Notes under the pieces: generated by a model
Databases searched by the model: none
Told to the model about the DNA's origin: nothing
What the model saw: only the letters and a program-made list of their open reading frames with translations
Assembly (NCBI GenBank): GCA_025667525.1
Contig: JANFOE010002249.1
Span: forward strand, 41,085-105,084
DNA: 64,000 nt
Source: Glebionis coronaria
Lineage: Eukaryota; Streptophyta; Magnoliopsida; Asterales; Asteraceae
Direction: 5' to 3'
Shown here: positions 1 through 11,239 of the stretch, one piece after another
Position numbering within the stretch: position 1 is the first letter of the stretch
How the letters are laid out: each line of letters starts with the position of its first letter
Position numbers and translations under genes: made by a program

Positions 1-306
1 ATTAGACTTGAGTTCTTCGGTTCTATTAAACTTCCGTCTTTGGACATTTTCTTCGATACATCTTCAGAATAAGCCTTGGACTTCCGTTCTTTTTGCATTC
101 TTGATCTTTTGACTTCGTCTTTTGTCTTTTTCTTCAATAAACGCCCGTGAAAGACCGTGTTTTCCTTCCTTTTCACATTTTGACCCTGAAACACAATAAA
201 AACACAAACCACGCATAATTCCGCCATTTACGACATAAAATATACGTTTAGGTCCCGTTTTAATGTAATTAAGTGGTAGAAAAGATGGGTGTTTTCACAC
301 CTATCA
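1..306 (-). repeat. Gypsy LTR, 5' end only, inverted
   Basis: Reverse-complemented, this matches the first ~300 bp of the LTRs at 25900 and 33332 (same TGATAGGTGTG start, then the same run of AAGAACGGAAGTCC-like sequence), but is clearly more diverged than those two are from each other. The LTR begins at 306 and runs leftward out of the window. Copia-1 coding sequence starts abruptly at 307, so this Gypsy element (or solo LTR) interrupted Copia-1 there. The far end and TSD are outside the window. Confidence 0.85.
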
Positions 307-2300
307 GGTGCAGACTATATAGGCTTGATAATGAATCGCCTAATATAGTCACAAGCAGGAACGTGGTCTTCAATGAAAGTGTCATGTACAAAGACACGTT
401 GAATGATACTGGTGCAAGAAAAGATAAGTCTGTTGAGGAATTACAAGTTGAGGTGGAACTGCAGAGGTTAAATAATCATACGCCTGAGGAAGACCATCCA
501 GGTCAGGAAGATCAAACAGGTCATAAAGATCAGTCAGATCAGGAAGACCAGACAGATCAGGAAGATGGCGATGATGAAGATGCAGGGGTTCAAGAGATTG
601 ATCATCCACCGGATCTCACAGATTATCAATTGGTTCGGGATAGAGAGCCAAGGACAAGAACGAAACCGGCAAGGTTTCGGGATGAGAGTAATATGGTTGC
701 TTACGCGTTTGCTGCAGCAGAGGAAGAAGATACTCATGAACCATTGACATACCAGGAAGCAGTTGCATGTGAAGACAGTTCTAAGTGGAAAGCTGCTATG
801 AAAGAAGAGATGGATTCTCTGAAGAAGAACAAGACCTGGGTGTTAGTAGATCATCCAGCTGGGCAAAAGCTGGTGAGTTGCAAATGGCTGTACAAAATAA
901 AGGAAGGGATTGAAGGTGTTCAAAAGCCTAGGTACAAGGCAAGGTTGGTGGCTCGTGGGTTCACACAAAGGGCAGGTATTGATTACAATGAAGTATTTTC
1001 ACCGGGTAGTTCGACACACATCTATTCGGGTTATACTTGCATTAACTGCGTGTAAAGATTATGAGCTGGAGCAGCTTGATGTAAATACGGCGTTTTTACA
1101 TGGAAATCTTGAAGAAGTGATCTACATGAGGCAACCACCGGGATTTGAACAAGGTAACAAGGTATGTTTGTTAAAGAAATCTCTTTATGGTTTGAAGCAG
1201 TCACCTAGGCAATGGTACAAGAGGTTCGATGAGTATATGCTGAGCAATGGGTTTAAGCGTAGCAGTTACGATAGCTGCGCATATTACAGGAGTTATGCAC
1301 CAGGGGAGTATATCTATCTATTGTTATATGTAGACGATATGTTGATTGCTTGTAAAAGCAAGGCTGAGATCGCGGCTACCAAGTCTTTGCTTAAAATGGA
1401 GTTCGACATGAAAGAGCTCGGGGAAGCAAAGAAGATTCTTGGTATGGAGACCGTCAGGGATCGGAGTCGCAAGATTCTGAGGGTGTCACAATCCGGGTAC
1501 GTTTCTAAAGTTTTAAAAAGGTTTAGAATGGACAATGGGGAGTCGGTTCAGACACCATTGGATGGGCAATTCAAGCTGTCGTTGAAAGATTGCCCAGTTA
1601 GGGATTGTGATGTTGAAAGAATGAGTAGGGTGCCGTATGCAAATGCAGTTGGGAGCTTAATGTACTTGATGGTGTGCACGAGGCCAGACATAGCGTATGC
1701 AGTAAGTGTAGTTAGCAGATATTTGGCGAATCCGGGTAAATTCCATTGGGAAGCAGTGAAGTGGATTATGAAGTATTTGCAGGGCACTGTAAACGTGGTT
1801 TGGTGTATGGGACAAATCGTGGCAACCATGTGGACGTAACAGGGTTTGTTGATTCAGACTACGCTAAAGATCCGGATAAAGGTAGGTCTCTCACTGGTTA
1901 CGCATTTTTAGTACAAGGATGTGTTGTAAGCTGGAAAGCAACGCTACAACACGTGGTGGCTCTCTCAACTACAGAGGCAGAGTATATGGCCCTTACGGAG
2001 GCTGTTAAGGAAGCTATTTGGCTAAGGGGACTCTTGGAAGAGTTGGGCGTGAAGCTCAACACTGTTGCAGTTAATTGTGATAATCAGGGCGCGATTCACT
2101 TATCACGGAATCATGTTTTTCATGAACGGACAAAGCACATCAATGTGCGTTATCACTTTATCAGAGAAGTCTTGGAAGCAAAGACGGTTGAAGTTCTGAA
2201 GGTGGGTACTGAACACAATGCTGCGGATGCCTTGACGAAGGTGGTACCTGGACGCAAGTTACAACACCGCTTGAAGTTGCTGAGTGTTGGGATAGGCTAA
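307..2300 (+). pseudogene. pol: Copia-1 pol remnant (INT C-term, RT, RNase H)
   Basis: The reading enters in the integrase C-terminal region (RLYRLDNESPNIV), crosses an acidic, glutamine-rich linker (about 490-600), then reverse transcriptase: WKAAMKEEMDSL, VARGFTQRAGIDYNEVFSP, LDVNTAFLHG, SLYGLKQSP and the catalytic YVDDM (about 1327). RNase H follows (VDSDYAKDPDKGRSLTGY, STTEAEYMAL, ADALTKV). The GRSLTGY and STTEAEYMAL style is Tnt1-like. Two single-base frameshifts break it: an extra G in the GGG run at 1004-1006 and a loss near 1796-1802. Three frames are therefore needed to read one protein. It is a dead gene in an element lacking its 5' half. Confidence 0.9.
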
Positions 2301-2322
2301 TATAAAGTCTAAGGTGGAAATT

Positions 2323-2793
2323 TATTAAAAGTATACTTCTTTATACTTATTTATACCAACTCTTGTACAAAGGGACTATAATTGCCAATTTCCATTCTTC
2401 AAGGTAAGCCAGGTAAGTTGTTTATATATTTTCTATATTTGCAATGTCTATTGCTTTGCAGGGACTGGTTTGTGCAATATTCAAGGGACTAAAGTTGAAC
2501 ATTAGATGGGAAACTAAGGACCTATAGCTCAAGTTGTATATATATAGTTTTGTTAGGTGAAACGAGTCATTCAGTCTAGTTATCTCTCTCTTGTTTCACA
2601 CAGTTAACTCGTTTCTCTTGTTTGTATCGTTCTTGATATTTGATCTCAATCTGTGAGATCTAGTTTGTTTCTTTTGGTTGTATGTTTTGATCACAAACCC
2701 AGATATTACATTTGAAGTAATAGTCTGAGGCTGTTAATAAGAAAAAGGGGAGGTTGGTTGTGTTATATCTTGATCTTTGTATAAATTTCCACA
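2323..2793 (+). repeat. Copia-2 5' LTR with TATA box
   Basis: Starts TATTAAAAGTATAC and ends TTTCCACA directly before the PBS. A TATA-like run (TATATATATAG) lies at 2537-2547, followed by a pyrimidine-rich stretch, as expected for the U3/R promoter. Confidence 0.92.
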
Positions 2794-2806
2794 TGGTATC
2801 AGAGCC
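2794..2806 (+). promoter_or_regulatory. Copia-2 primer binding site (initiator tRNA-Met)
   Basis: TGGTATCAGAGCC lies immediately 3' of the LTR and is the standard complement of the plant initiator tRNA-Met 3' end used by most Copia elements. Confidence 0.93.
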
Positions 2807-3423
2807 TGGTTGGCTTTGATACAAGGATCTTGATCGTTTTTTGAAAAAGTTGTTTTTAGGGTTTTCAAAATTGGGGGGTTTTCAATTAAGGCTGTTTTAA
2901 AGTAATTGTTGATAGAATCTGTTGATTCTTGGTATTAATTGATCTTTTTCGTGATCAATTTGTTGATTCTCAAAAATTAGGGTTTGAACGATTTTTGGGG
3001 GCTTTGGGTTTTCTTGTTATATTGGTTAATTAATCAACATTGTAGTTGATTAATCAGGTTTTCTTGGTAATCTTGGTTGAAAACCCCAAAATCAGAAGTT
3101 GGGGTGTTCTCATCTGGTAAGTTTTTGTTTGATTTGGATTTATTGTTTGTGTGCTTCATCTTGCAGGTGTAGCTTGGTTTTGTGTTTGGTTTCCGCTGCG
3201 TTCTTGCTACTAGATCTTCTTGATCTATATTGTTTTATGCTGGTTGCTGCGCGTGATAGTATCTTCTCACGCTTATCTCTCTTATACTTTTATATTTGTT
3301 TAGTGGGATTAGGTGTCGAAGGGAGTTTTATTGATTGATCTTGGTGTTGTGGAGGTATAAGGAGATATTTGTTGTGGTTCTTTGTGAGGTTGATTGTTTT
3401 GTTTGTTTTTTGTTTGTGTTAAT
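2807..3423 (+). other. Copia-2 leader, gag and protease deleted
   Basis: About 600 bp of T-rich non-coding leader containing paired TGATCAATT/TTAATTGATC-type short repeats. In related Copia-3 the leader is followed by gag and protease; here the leader joins straight to the pre-integrase region near 3424. This implies an internal deletion of roughly 1.5 kb. Confidence 0.75.
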
Positions 3424-6414
3424 ATGGATTCTGTGCTAAGGACCCAAGTGGGGACTGGTAGAGAACAAAATGGTCTGTATTTTCTTAATACAGTTAAAAT
3501 AATTGAGAATAATAATGTTCAGTTTTGTTGCTTATCTAAATGCATATGGCATAATAGACTTGGTCATCCATCAGACCAAGTTCTACAAGTTCTTAAACAA
3601 AGATTAAATATAGATATGAGTAATAATGATAATGTTTGTGAGGTATGCCATAAGGCAAAACAAACCAGAGAGCCTTTTCCACTTAGTGAACACAAGACTA
3701 AAGATCTTGGTCAAACTGTTCATTTGGATGTATGGGGACCATACAAGGTTTCTAGTAGAGAAGGTTTTAAATACTTCTTGACTTTGGTTGATGATTTTAC
3801 AAGGGTTGTTTGGGTATTTCTGTTGAGGGGGAAAATGATGTTTTTGAACAAATTGTTGGTTTTTGTAATTTGATTAAGAATCAATTTGATAAATCTGTTA
3901 AGATTTTTAGAAGTGATAATGGAACAGAGTTTGTGAATAATAATATGACTGTTTATTGTAAAAACAATGGGATTATTCAACAAACTACATGTGCTTATAC
4001 TCCTCAACAGAATGGTGTAGCTGAGAGAAAACATAGGCATTTATTAAATGTTGCTAGGTCTCTCATGTTCCAGGGGGAATTCCTTTGAACATGTGGACTA
4101 AATGTGTTCTAACTGCTGTTTACCTTATTAACAGGACACCTAGCTCTGTTTTGTCTAGAAAAACACCATATGAAATGATATATAAGACTGAACCTAATCT
4201 CTCTCATCTGAAATGTTTTGGTTGCCTTTGTTTTTCAACTGTTTTGAATAATTCTGATAAGTTTTCCTCTAGGTCAGAAAAGTCTGTTTTTATGGGTTAT
4301 GATTTTGACAAAAAGGGTTATAAGTTGTTTAGTCTTGAAAGTAAAAAATTCTTTTACTCCAGGGATGTAAAATTTTATGAAACAGTTTATCCTTTCAAAA
4401 TTAAATCTGAAAATAAGGATTTTCAATTTGAGTTTGAAAATGTTAATGGAACAAACTTTTTTAATAGTGATCTAGAGGGAAGTTTGTCAAATGATCCCTA
4501 TGATGATAAGAGAGATAAAATAAAAATAACTGAGAGAAGTGAGGGCACAGACCAGTTTTCACTTGGAGGCATTGAGAATACTAATAGTGCTAATAAGGAT
4601 GAAGGTAAGCATCCTAATGATAACATTATAGAAGAAGCCACCAGTGAAACCTTGGAAAGTGCAACACTAGATGAAAATGTAGATTCTGATGGTGATGACA
4701 CAAATTATCAAAACTTTAATGAGCAGTTTGTCAGTCCTGCTGAGAGTGTTGTTAGAAAATCTGTTAGAAAAACAAGTATGCCAGTCAAGCTTAAAGATTT
4801 TCAAATTAACACAAAGGTTAAATATAATATAGATAATCATGTGAATTACTCTAAGTTGAGTGTTGACCACTTTAACTTTACTGTTAGTCTAGAAAAGATT
4901 AAAGAGCCAAAAACTTATGCTGAAGCAGTTAAAGATAATAGATGGATAGAAGCTATGAACTTAGAAATGGAAGCTTTGAATAGAAATGGTACTTGGATAA
5001 TTACAGATCTTCCAAAAGGAAGAAAAGCTGTAGGACATAAATAGGTTTATAAGATTAAATATTTTTCTGATGGAAAATTGCAAAGAATCAATGCTAGAGT
5101 AGTAGCAAAAGGTTTTAACCAAAAAGAAGGCATTGATTATGAGGAGACATTCTATCCATTTGTCAAAATTGTCACTGTTAGGTGTCTATTGACTTTGGCT
5201 GTTAATCTTAATTGGCCATTGTATCAATTAGACATAAATAATGCCTTTCTTTATGGTGAATTAGAGGAAGATGTTTACATGACACTTCCAGAAGGCTATT
5301 TTGATAAAAATGATAAAAGAGTTTGCAAACTTGTTAAATCCTTATATGGATTAAAGTAGGCACCCAAAAATGGAATGAGAAACTTACATCTGTTTTGATT
5401 GAAAATGGTTTTGTGCAAAGTAAGAATGATTTCTCATTATTCATCAAAAACAGTAATGGTGTGTTTCTTGCTTTACTTGTATATGTGGATGATATTGTTA
5501 TCACTGGAAATAATGTTGCTGAAATTGATAATGTTAAGAAATATCTTAGTTCTAAGTTCCTTATTAAGGATCTTGGTAAGCTAAAGTATTTCTTGGGAAT
5601 TGAAGTGATAGATTCTAATAACAGCTTATTACTGACTCAAAGAAAGTATTGTTTGGAAGTACTCTCAGAGTTTGGTATGCTAGCATGCAAACCTTGTGGT
5701 ACTCCTATAGAAACAAAAGTCACTACTGTCAAAAAGAATAAACCTGTTATAGACAGACCTTTGATAGGTGTTAACAATTATCAGAAGTTGGTGGGAAAAC
5801 TGATTTACTTAACTCACACAAGACCAGATATCAGCTATGCTGTACATGTTCTTAGTCAGTTTATGCATGCACCTTTAGAATCACATTTGAAGCTTGCTTT
5901 TAGAGTTCTTAGATACTTAAAGAATTCACCTGGTAAAGGTATTTCTTTTTATAAAAGTAATCTTGAGCTAAGTGTTTATGTTGATTCTGACTGGGCAAAA
6001 TGCAAGGCTACTAGAAGATCTGTTACTGGATATTCTGTGTTCTTAGGTAGTTCTCTTGTATCTTGGAAAAGCAAGAAACAATCTATGCTTGCTAAGTCTT
6101 CTGCTGAGGCTGAATATAGAGCCATGAATACTGTAACTTGTGAAGTTATATGGATTCTTAAAATACTTACAGAACTGAATGTTGACATCTCTCTTCCAGT
6201 TCCTATACATTGTGATAACAGTTCAACAATTCAAATTGCTGCTAATCCTGTTTTCCATGAGAAAACTAAACATTTTGAAATAGAGTTGTTTTTCTTAAGA
6301 GAAAAAGTTGCTGATGGTATTGTTAAGAGATTGAAAGTGAAATCAGAAGATAATGTTGCAGATATTTTCACAAAAGGGCTGAGTGTTCAGGATCATAATA
6401 AGTTTTGTGTGTAG
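3424..6414 (+). pseudogene. pol: Copia-2 pol remnant (pre-INT, INT, RT, RNase H)
   Basis: Reads from the GAG-pre-integrase region (CIWHNRLGHPSDQVL, CEVCHKAKQTREPF zinc finger) through the integrase core (HLDVWGPY, FRSDNGTEF, AERKHRHLL), reverse transcriptase ([27 protein letters not shown]) and RNase H (VYVDSDWAKCKATRRSVTGY, SSAEAEYRAM, DNVADIFTKGL). Breaks: frameshifts in G-runs near 3828 and 4074, TAG at 5042-5044 (Trp position), TAG at 5357-5359 (Gln position) and a one-base loss just after it. Catalytic Asp and Glu residues remain, but no continuous protein is possible. Nearest relative here is Copia-3. Confidence 0.92.
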
Positions 6415-6456
6415 CTTGGTTTATATGACATGTACAAGAGTTAGTCTAAGGGGGAA

Positions 6457-6927
6457 TATTAAAAGTATACTTCTGTATACTTATTTATACCAACTCTTGT
6501 ACACAGGGACTATAATTGCCAATTTCCATTCTTCAAGGTAAGCCAGGTAAGTTGTTTATATATTTTCTATATTTGCAATGTCTATTGCTTTGCAGGGACT
6601 GGTTTGTGCAATATTCAAGGGACTAAAGTTGAACATTGGATGGGAAACTAAGGACCTATAGCTCAAGTTGTATATATATAGTTTTGTTAGGTGAAACGAG
6701 TCATTCAGTCTAGTTATCTCTCTCTTGTTTCACACAGTTAACTCGTTTCTCTTGTTCGTATCGTTCTTGATATTTGATCTCAATCTGTGAGATCTAGTTT
6801 GTTTCTTTTGGTTGTATGTTTTGATCACAAACCCATATATTACATTTGAAGTAATAGTCTGAGGCTGTTAATAAGAAAAAGGGGAGGTTGGTTGTGTTAT
6901 ATCTTGATCTTTGTATAAATTTCCACA
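6457..6927 (+). repeat. Copia-2 3' LTR
   Basis: 471 bp, same length as the 5' LTR, about five substitutions by eye. Preceded by the PPT and followed by TSD AAATT, after which the Copia-1 LTR resumes. Confidence 0.92.
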
Positions 6928-6932
6928 AAATT

Positions 6933-7260
6933 GTTATATTTAGTCTTTATGTTTGCCTAAGTCGTGTCTAGGGATTAAGAGTCGAGTAGCCTAATAACTA
7001 TGAATAAAGGTCGGTTGGCAATGTCTAAGCCCAACCCGACCCGTAGGACTTGCTATAGTCGGTTCCCCCTCATCTCTATAAAAGGAGGTGAGGGGGAACA
7101 AACCAATTACGTCATTCTTTCAATAAACTAATCGGGAAACGATTAGGGATATTACCTTGTGTGGGCGTCGCTTTACTTTTCTGTCGATTGCTGTGTGTAT
7201 GTGTTCTTCGATCGATATTCCGCATCTAGATAACCCGGATTGTAGGGATTACATCCTACA
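6933..7260 (+). repeat. Copia-1 3' LTR (right part)
   Basis: With one or two bases carried in the left copy of AAATT, this completes a ~329-bp LTR running from TGTTATATTTAG to CATCCTACA. A TATA box (TATAAAAGG) is at 7077-7085. The related inverted LTR is at 36937-37263. Confidence 0.87.
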
Positions 7261-7582
7261 GTCACTGTTACTATAATCAAGGTTACCTTAAGGAACGTGG
7301 TCGAGCAACAAACGAATGTGATTGAGAAATAAAATGAGATTGATTGGCAACTATGCCTTTTTGATCCTATTAAAATGTCGACTGTGATATGTTTGCAAGA
7401 GTGTCTGTACCATACGGTAAAACCATATGCTCTCATTTTAGGGTTCATATTAGAATCTGGGCTTCATGTTTAGTGCATGTTTGTGTGTTCTAGCTGCTGC
7501 GAGCTTACTTGGCCTTTGACTTTTAAAAGTCAACTTTGTGGTTTGGTTTGTCTCTTTTGCTTGCTTGGTACTAGAGGTGGCA
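7261..7582. other. Spacer, no gene seen
   Basis: About 320 bp between the Copia-1 LTR and a GC-rich repeat. The stretch around 7305-7345 (GAACGTGGTCGAG, then GAATGTGATTGAG) resembles the sequence upstream of F-box C at 50270-50320, so it may be a scrap of the duplicated host unit. No reading frame is convincing. Confidence 0.5.
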
Positions 7583-7735
7583 AAACGGGCGGGCGGGCGG
7601 GCACGGGCGGCGGGCTAAACGGGCAACGGGCTAAACGGGCGGCGGGCTAAACGGGCGCGGGCTAAATGGGCACGGGCGAAACGGGCGGGCAAAATGGGCG
7701 GGCTAAACGGGCGCAAGCTAAAAAAGGGAAAAAAC
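7583..7735. repeat. GC-rich short repeat, hAT-like end
   Basis: Begins TAGAGGTGGCAAAACGGGC and continues as about ten variants of GGGCTAAACGGGC. This layout, with a TAGxGGTGGCAAA start then GC-rich subterminal motifs, is typical of one end of non-autonomous hAT elements in plants. No matching inverted end or 8-bp duplication was found, so the class is tentative. Confidence 0.45.
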
Positions 7736-7904
7736 ATATAAAAACCTACAATCTTCGGTCTAAGTATTAACCTCGTAAATTACAGACGCGGTGTAAGTAA
7801 TTTTCACAACAGTTTGATCTGTTTCCAATGTCAAACCAAGGGCCTACAAACAAAAATATGATTGACCGTACGAAAACATATTAAAGAACCACAAAAACAT
7901 TCTA

Positions 7905-8205
7905 CAAATAATCTTAGAATGCTCACTTGGGAGAGAATACAAATCTCTATGAAACCGCTCGAGCTCAATGATCTGGGACTCGTCGATTCTTTCATCTTGA
8001 ACTTGAACCCGTACCATATAAACCGATAAGCCTCTTATTTTCAACATTGTTACGTCCCAAAATCTCACATTTAGCAAGATCAACTCTACAACTGCTAAAA
8101 ATATGAACTTTTCTCTTGTTTGAAACAAAACACGAGACACCCAATTAAGAATGAGACTGATTGGCATCTGCCCACACAGGTAAAACCTTCAAAGCTATCC
8201 ACTTT
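7905..8205 (-). pseudogene. Arogenate dehydratase-like N-terminal exon, copy A
   Basis: Nearly the same sequence as the N-terminal exon of the ADT pseudogene at 47230-47557. One frame reads VWADANQSHSQLGV-like sequence and another reads ELERFHRDLYSLPSEH, the type of segment that precedes the catalytic domain in plant ADTs. No further ADT exons follow; the GC-rich repeat and Copia-1 lie where they should be. The gene is split by frameshift and truncated. Assignment rests on its position relative to clear ADT exons in copy C, so it is inference. Confidence 0.45.
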
Positions 8206-9179
8206 TTCACAATTTGAGCATGATGTCTCAAGTACCAGCATGTTTCAAGCCATCCACTTTTTGTCCCATGATGTCTCAAGTACCAGGTTATGCCGATTCA
8301 AGGCTTGACTCTTTCCCTTCTTAGTAATGTTCTTTTTGGTATCATCTTTTATATGTATTTGGAACTTTTATTTAAACTTGAATATGTGCCGTTGAGCATA
8401 TCCAACTAATGCATCAGAACTCAGTAGATTATAGAGACGTCCATTACAGAACCACAACAAAAAAGATTGAGCACGACAAACACGAAAATAAAGATGACAT
8501 CAACGAGAAGAATTAGACTATAAAACTATGAACGTGGTCACAATATTATAATGTACTTAAATTTAAAATGAACAGTGTAACTGTGTATGGACATAAGGAA
8601 TCAACATTTACCAGTTTCATTAGTGACATATTAGCCCTACTGCATTTTTAGAGATCGAAACGGCCAATGCTTTGAATAGAACAAAAGGTATATAACGCTG
8701 AAAAGTTTACTGTTTCTTGTATCATTTTGAGTTACAAGACATTATGTTTAACACAGTACACTTTGGCAATGATAATAATTTGAACCGGTGTATAGAGGTT
8801 GCAATTAGTGTCATTCAGGAGCTTAATTAGCAAGAGATTACCAAGCAACTAAGACCAGCTCCATCTCGGTACTATAATCTTTTCTTTCCTTGATCCAAAT
8901 GGATGGAAAACAGTAAATCTCATTTGTTTAACATGTAGACATTTTAACTTGTTTGACTGTAAAAGGTCAAACTTTATTGTTTCCATGACTAACAAAGTAT
9001 CAAGAAGCTTACAAAAGTCACTGATGAGTAACAGAATTAACTGTATCTGAATTTTGAAATACACCAAATATGTTTAGATAAACGTGAGTTCAAAGCGTCG
9101 TGAGTCACCCTCAGCACCTTCACTTTCAGGACCATCATCAAGCAATACTTTCTCTGAATCTCCATCCAAGTCGCCACTT
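8206..9179. other. Duplicated intergenic DNA with ADT scrap
   Basis: Parallel to 47560-48860 of unit C. At 8646-8685, read on the minus strand, it gives VLFKALAV, a fragment of the conserved ADT GPGVLFKALAVF block. Otherwise AT-rich with no supported gene. Confidence 0.55.
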
Positions 9180-10388
9180 TCATGCATCGGCAATCTTCAA
9201 GTTCGATGGAAAAGTGAAACCTTTCCTTTTCAAGTGATTGAGAACCTACCAACAAGAAAGCAGCAATATGAAGGGGCCAGCACAATCATTAGTGTTTATA
9301 CCGGTAATGTAAATACAAATACTGCATAAGTACAAAACGTATAACTTTGATCAAGTGTACCAGAAAAAATTATATTAAAGCATTACGAAAAAAAAAAAGT
9401 AGTACCAAAGCAAATAATGAACAATTCTTGAGATAACTGCTAAAACGAAGTAGGAATATTTTACCTCTAAACACGATTTCCCAACGCCTAGCTCTTTAAC
9501 ATGGCGAAGGCTTTGTATAAATCCTTTAAGCATTTCTTCCTCCTCCGCTTTTTGATCTCGTAAATACCCCAACATTTTATAATCTAAGTTAGCTTTGACT
9601 AAAGAAGATACGCTTAGCAAGACAAGCTTCGACAAGCGCAAGTAATCTCCGATTGTCAGTGAGGAAATATAAGGAGCTTTGATTTTAATAATACGTGCAT
9701 ATTCCTCAGCATTATATCTACGAACCTCGTATCCATCTAACACAAATTCTTTGACACTCTTAGAAGTAATATCAATCATCCTAAATCCAGAGCAATCTTT
9801 TAAAGCCAAAGTTTCCAAACGAGGGCTTCCGGTCAATATATTCTGAATCAAATCGTCATCTAAATTCATTCGTGAAATACACAGACTACTAAGGTTATTC
9901 CAACTAATGGCGCCGACCGGATTAAGTATAAAACATGACAATGCGAGACTAGTAAAACAATTGTTGGTGAAAAAAAACTCGGAATGTAACTCAAACTTAT
10001 CAATATGATCAGGATCCGATATAGTCAAACTAAGCTCTTGGACGTTACGCTTTACAGCATAGAGAATGCAGTCATTAACCAGTGGCTCAAACTTTTGATC
10101 GTAACATGGATCGAGTTGGAATTTATTGAGGTTCACTTGGACTTGGGTAACGCATCGAGTTAAGGCTTTGTGAACTAACTGAAAGACAACATTATTCCGG
10201 TATTCGAGTATATCATCATTGAATATGAGATCAGGAAGTAGAGTCCAAAGATGTTTCCATCGTTTCGAGAGAACACACGTTTTCGTTGCACGTCTCGTGC
10301 AGCCTAAACGAGACAAGATTTCAACAAGCAAGCAATCCGGTAGCAAACTTATCCGATCTTCTCCCATAATCTTTTTCTTTTTGAACAT
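9180..10388 (-). CDS. F-box/LRR protein, copy A (two exons)
   Basis: Putative substrate adaptor of an SCF ubiquitin ligase. Exon 1 is 9465-10388 (start ATG 10386-10388; 308 codons), donor GAG|GTAAAA. Exon 2 is 9180-9245 after acceptor TTGGTAG and adds 21 residues to a TGA, giving ~329 aa in phase. The F-box is at residues 10-56 (EDRISLLPDCLLVEILSRL, CVLSKRWKHLW). Degenerate leucine-rich repeats follow (FTSLALSCFILNPVG, LIQNILTGSPRLETLALKDC). The end (GFTFPSNLKIADA) resembles the start of an FBD region, but the full FBD domain is absent. Same exon structure as copy C, which supports the splice model. A CACTA element begins 323 bp upstream. Substrate unknown. Confidence 0.8.
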
Positions 10389-10711
10389 AATCTCTCTATG
10401 TGTTTTTATTCGTTTTTGGGTAAAATTTCGGTTGATTTTGACAGCAGCACAACTCTCGTAAGGTTAAATAGATTTACTCCCGAAGAGTACGTGTTGATCA
10501 AGTTTGCTTAGGATTAGGAAGATAATTACGTAAAATATTGCATATATTTCCAGGCTTTTTTAGACCGGGCTTTTTCCAGGCCAGGCAAAGCCCAGGCTCG
10601 GGCTTTAGCCGAACGTGGTCGAGAAATAATGGCGGCGTGATTGGTTGTTAAATTATAAATTAGGAATATAATAGAATTGTTTTTAGCATGCATGGTAGAA
10701 CCAATACACGA
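10389..10711 (-). promoter_or_regulatory. 5' flank of F-box A, cut by CACTA
   Basis: Matches 50049-50395 upstream of F-box C, including a GC-rich imperfect inverted repeat (CCGGGCTTTTTCCAGGCC...CCCAGGCTCGGGC, 10555-10610). At copy C the homology runs on into the EFL1 promoter; here it stops at 10711, where CACTA DNA starts. Confidence 0.65.
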
Positions 10712-10739
10712 CACTACAACAAAACTGAGAACAGGTGAC

Positions 10740-11190
10740 CGGAGTTTCCCTGGCGACACAATGACGCCAGGGATAACTCATTTTCCCTGACGACAACGCT
10801 GACGTGTCGATAAAGCAGATTTACTTTTTGGTCAAAGTTTGACTAGGGTTTCTCTGGCGACATGTCGCCAGGGATAATCCGTCCAAAATAAGATACCAAA
10901 TGAAAGAGCGCGAAATTTTCCATCCAATGTATCCCTGGCGACATGTCGCTAGGGAAACTTTGTCCAAAGTTATCCCTGGCGACATGTCGCCAGGGAAACT
11001 TCGTCCATCGTATTTAACAATAATTATTTTTTGCTGATAACCTGCCAAATTTATCCCTGACGACATGTCGCCAGGGAAACTTTGTTATACGTAATTAGCT
11101 TCAAAGTTAAGCAGAAAATGTGTGGCGAGCATTTACCCGCCAAATCCCAAAAGTTTCCCTGGCGTGTCGCCAGAGAAACTCCCTAGCATA
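10740..11190. repeat. CACTA subterminal palindromes, left block
   Basis: Six copies of a ~22-bp palindrome with core CTGGCGACATGTCGCCAG near 10747, 10855, 10930, 10973, 11053 and 11155, some with one or two changes or a gap. Subterminal repeats of this kind bind the element's TNPA-type protein in En/Spm; the binding here is inferred. Confidence 0.8.
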
Positions 11191-11239
11191 TATATTATTA
11201 GTTTTTTGCTTGTTATGAAAAATTATTAATTATTCCATA
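11191..11239. other. AT-rich link
   Basis: Short AT-rich DNA joining the subterminal palindromes to the 100-bp repeat block. Confidence 0.4.

Larger units (their letters stand above)
2323..6927 (+). mobile_element. Copia-2, internally deleted LTR retrotransposon
   Basis: Two 471-bp LTRs (2323-2793, 6457-6927) are flanked by the 5-bp TSD AAATT (2318-2322, 6928-6932). PBS at 2794, PPT (AAGGGGGAA) at 6448-6456. Termini are TA...CA rather than TG...CA. About five differences between the LTRs by eye (~1%), so the insertion is young, yet the interior lost gag and protease and carries several breaks. Its pol is closely related to Copia-3 although the LTR sequences differ. Confidence 0.93.
307..7260 (+). 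mobile_element. Copia-1 (Tnt1/Tork-like) retrotransposon, 3' half
   Basis: Contains the end of integrase, reverse transcriptase, RNase H, a polypurine tract (AAGGTGGAAATT) and a TGTTATA...CCTACA 3' LTR. The 5' half is missing because a Gypsy LTR abuts at 306. Copia-2 is inserted at 2323-6927, exactly at the PPT/LTR junction, so the LTR resumes at 6933. A 5' fragment of a related element lies in opposite orientation at 35820-37263 with an LTR roughly 90% similar. Confidence 0.85.

Noticed and set aside
7844..8167. Hydrophobic 107-aa membrane-like protein on the minus strand
   Set aside because: It is an out-of-frame reading of the ADT-like N-terminal exon; the same shifted frame also occurs at 47164-47517.
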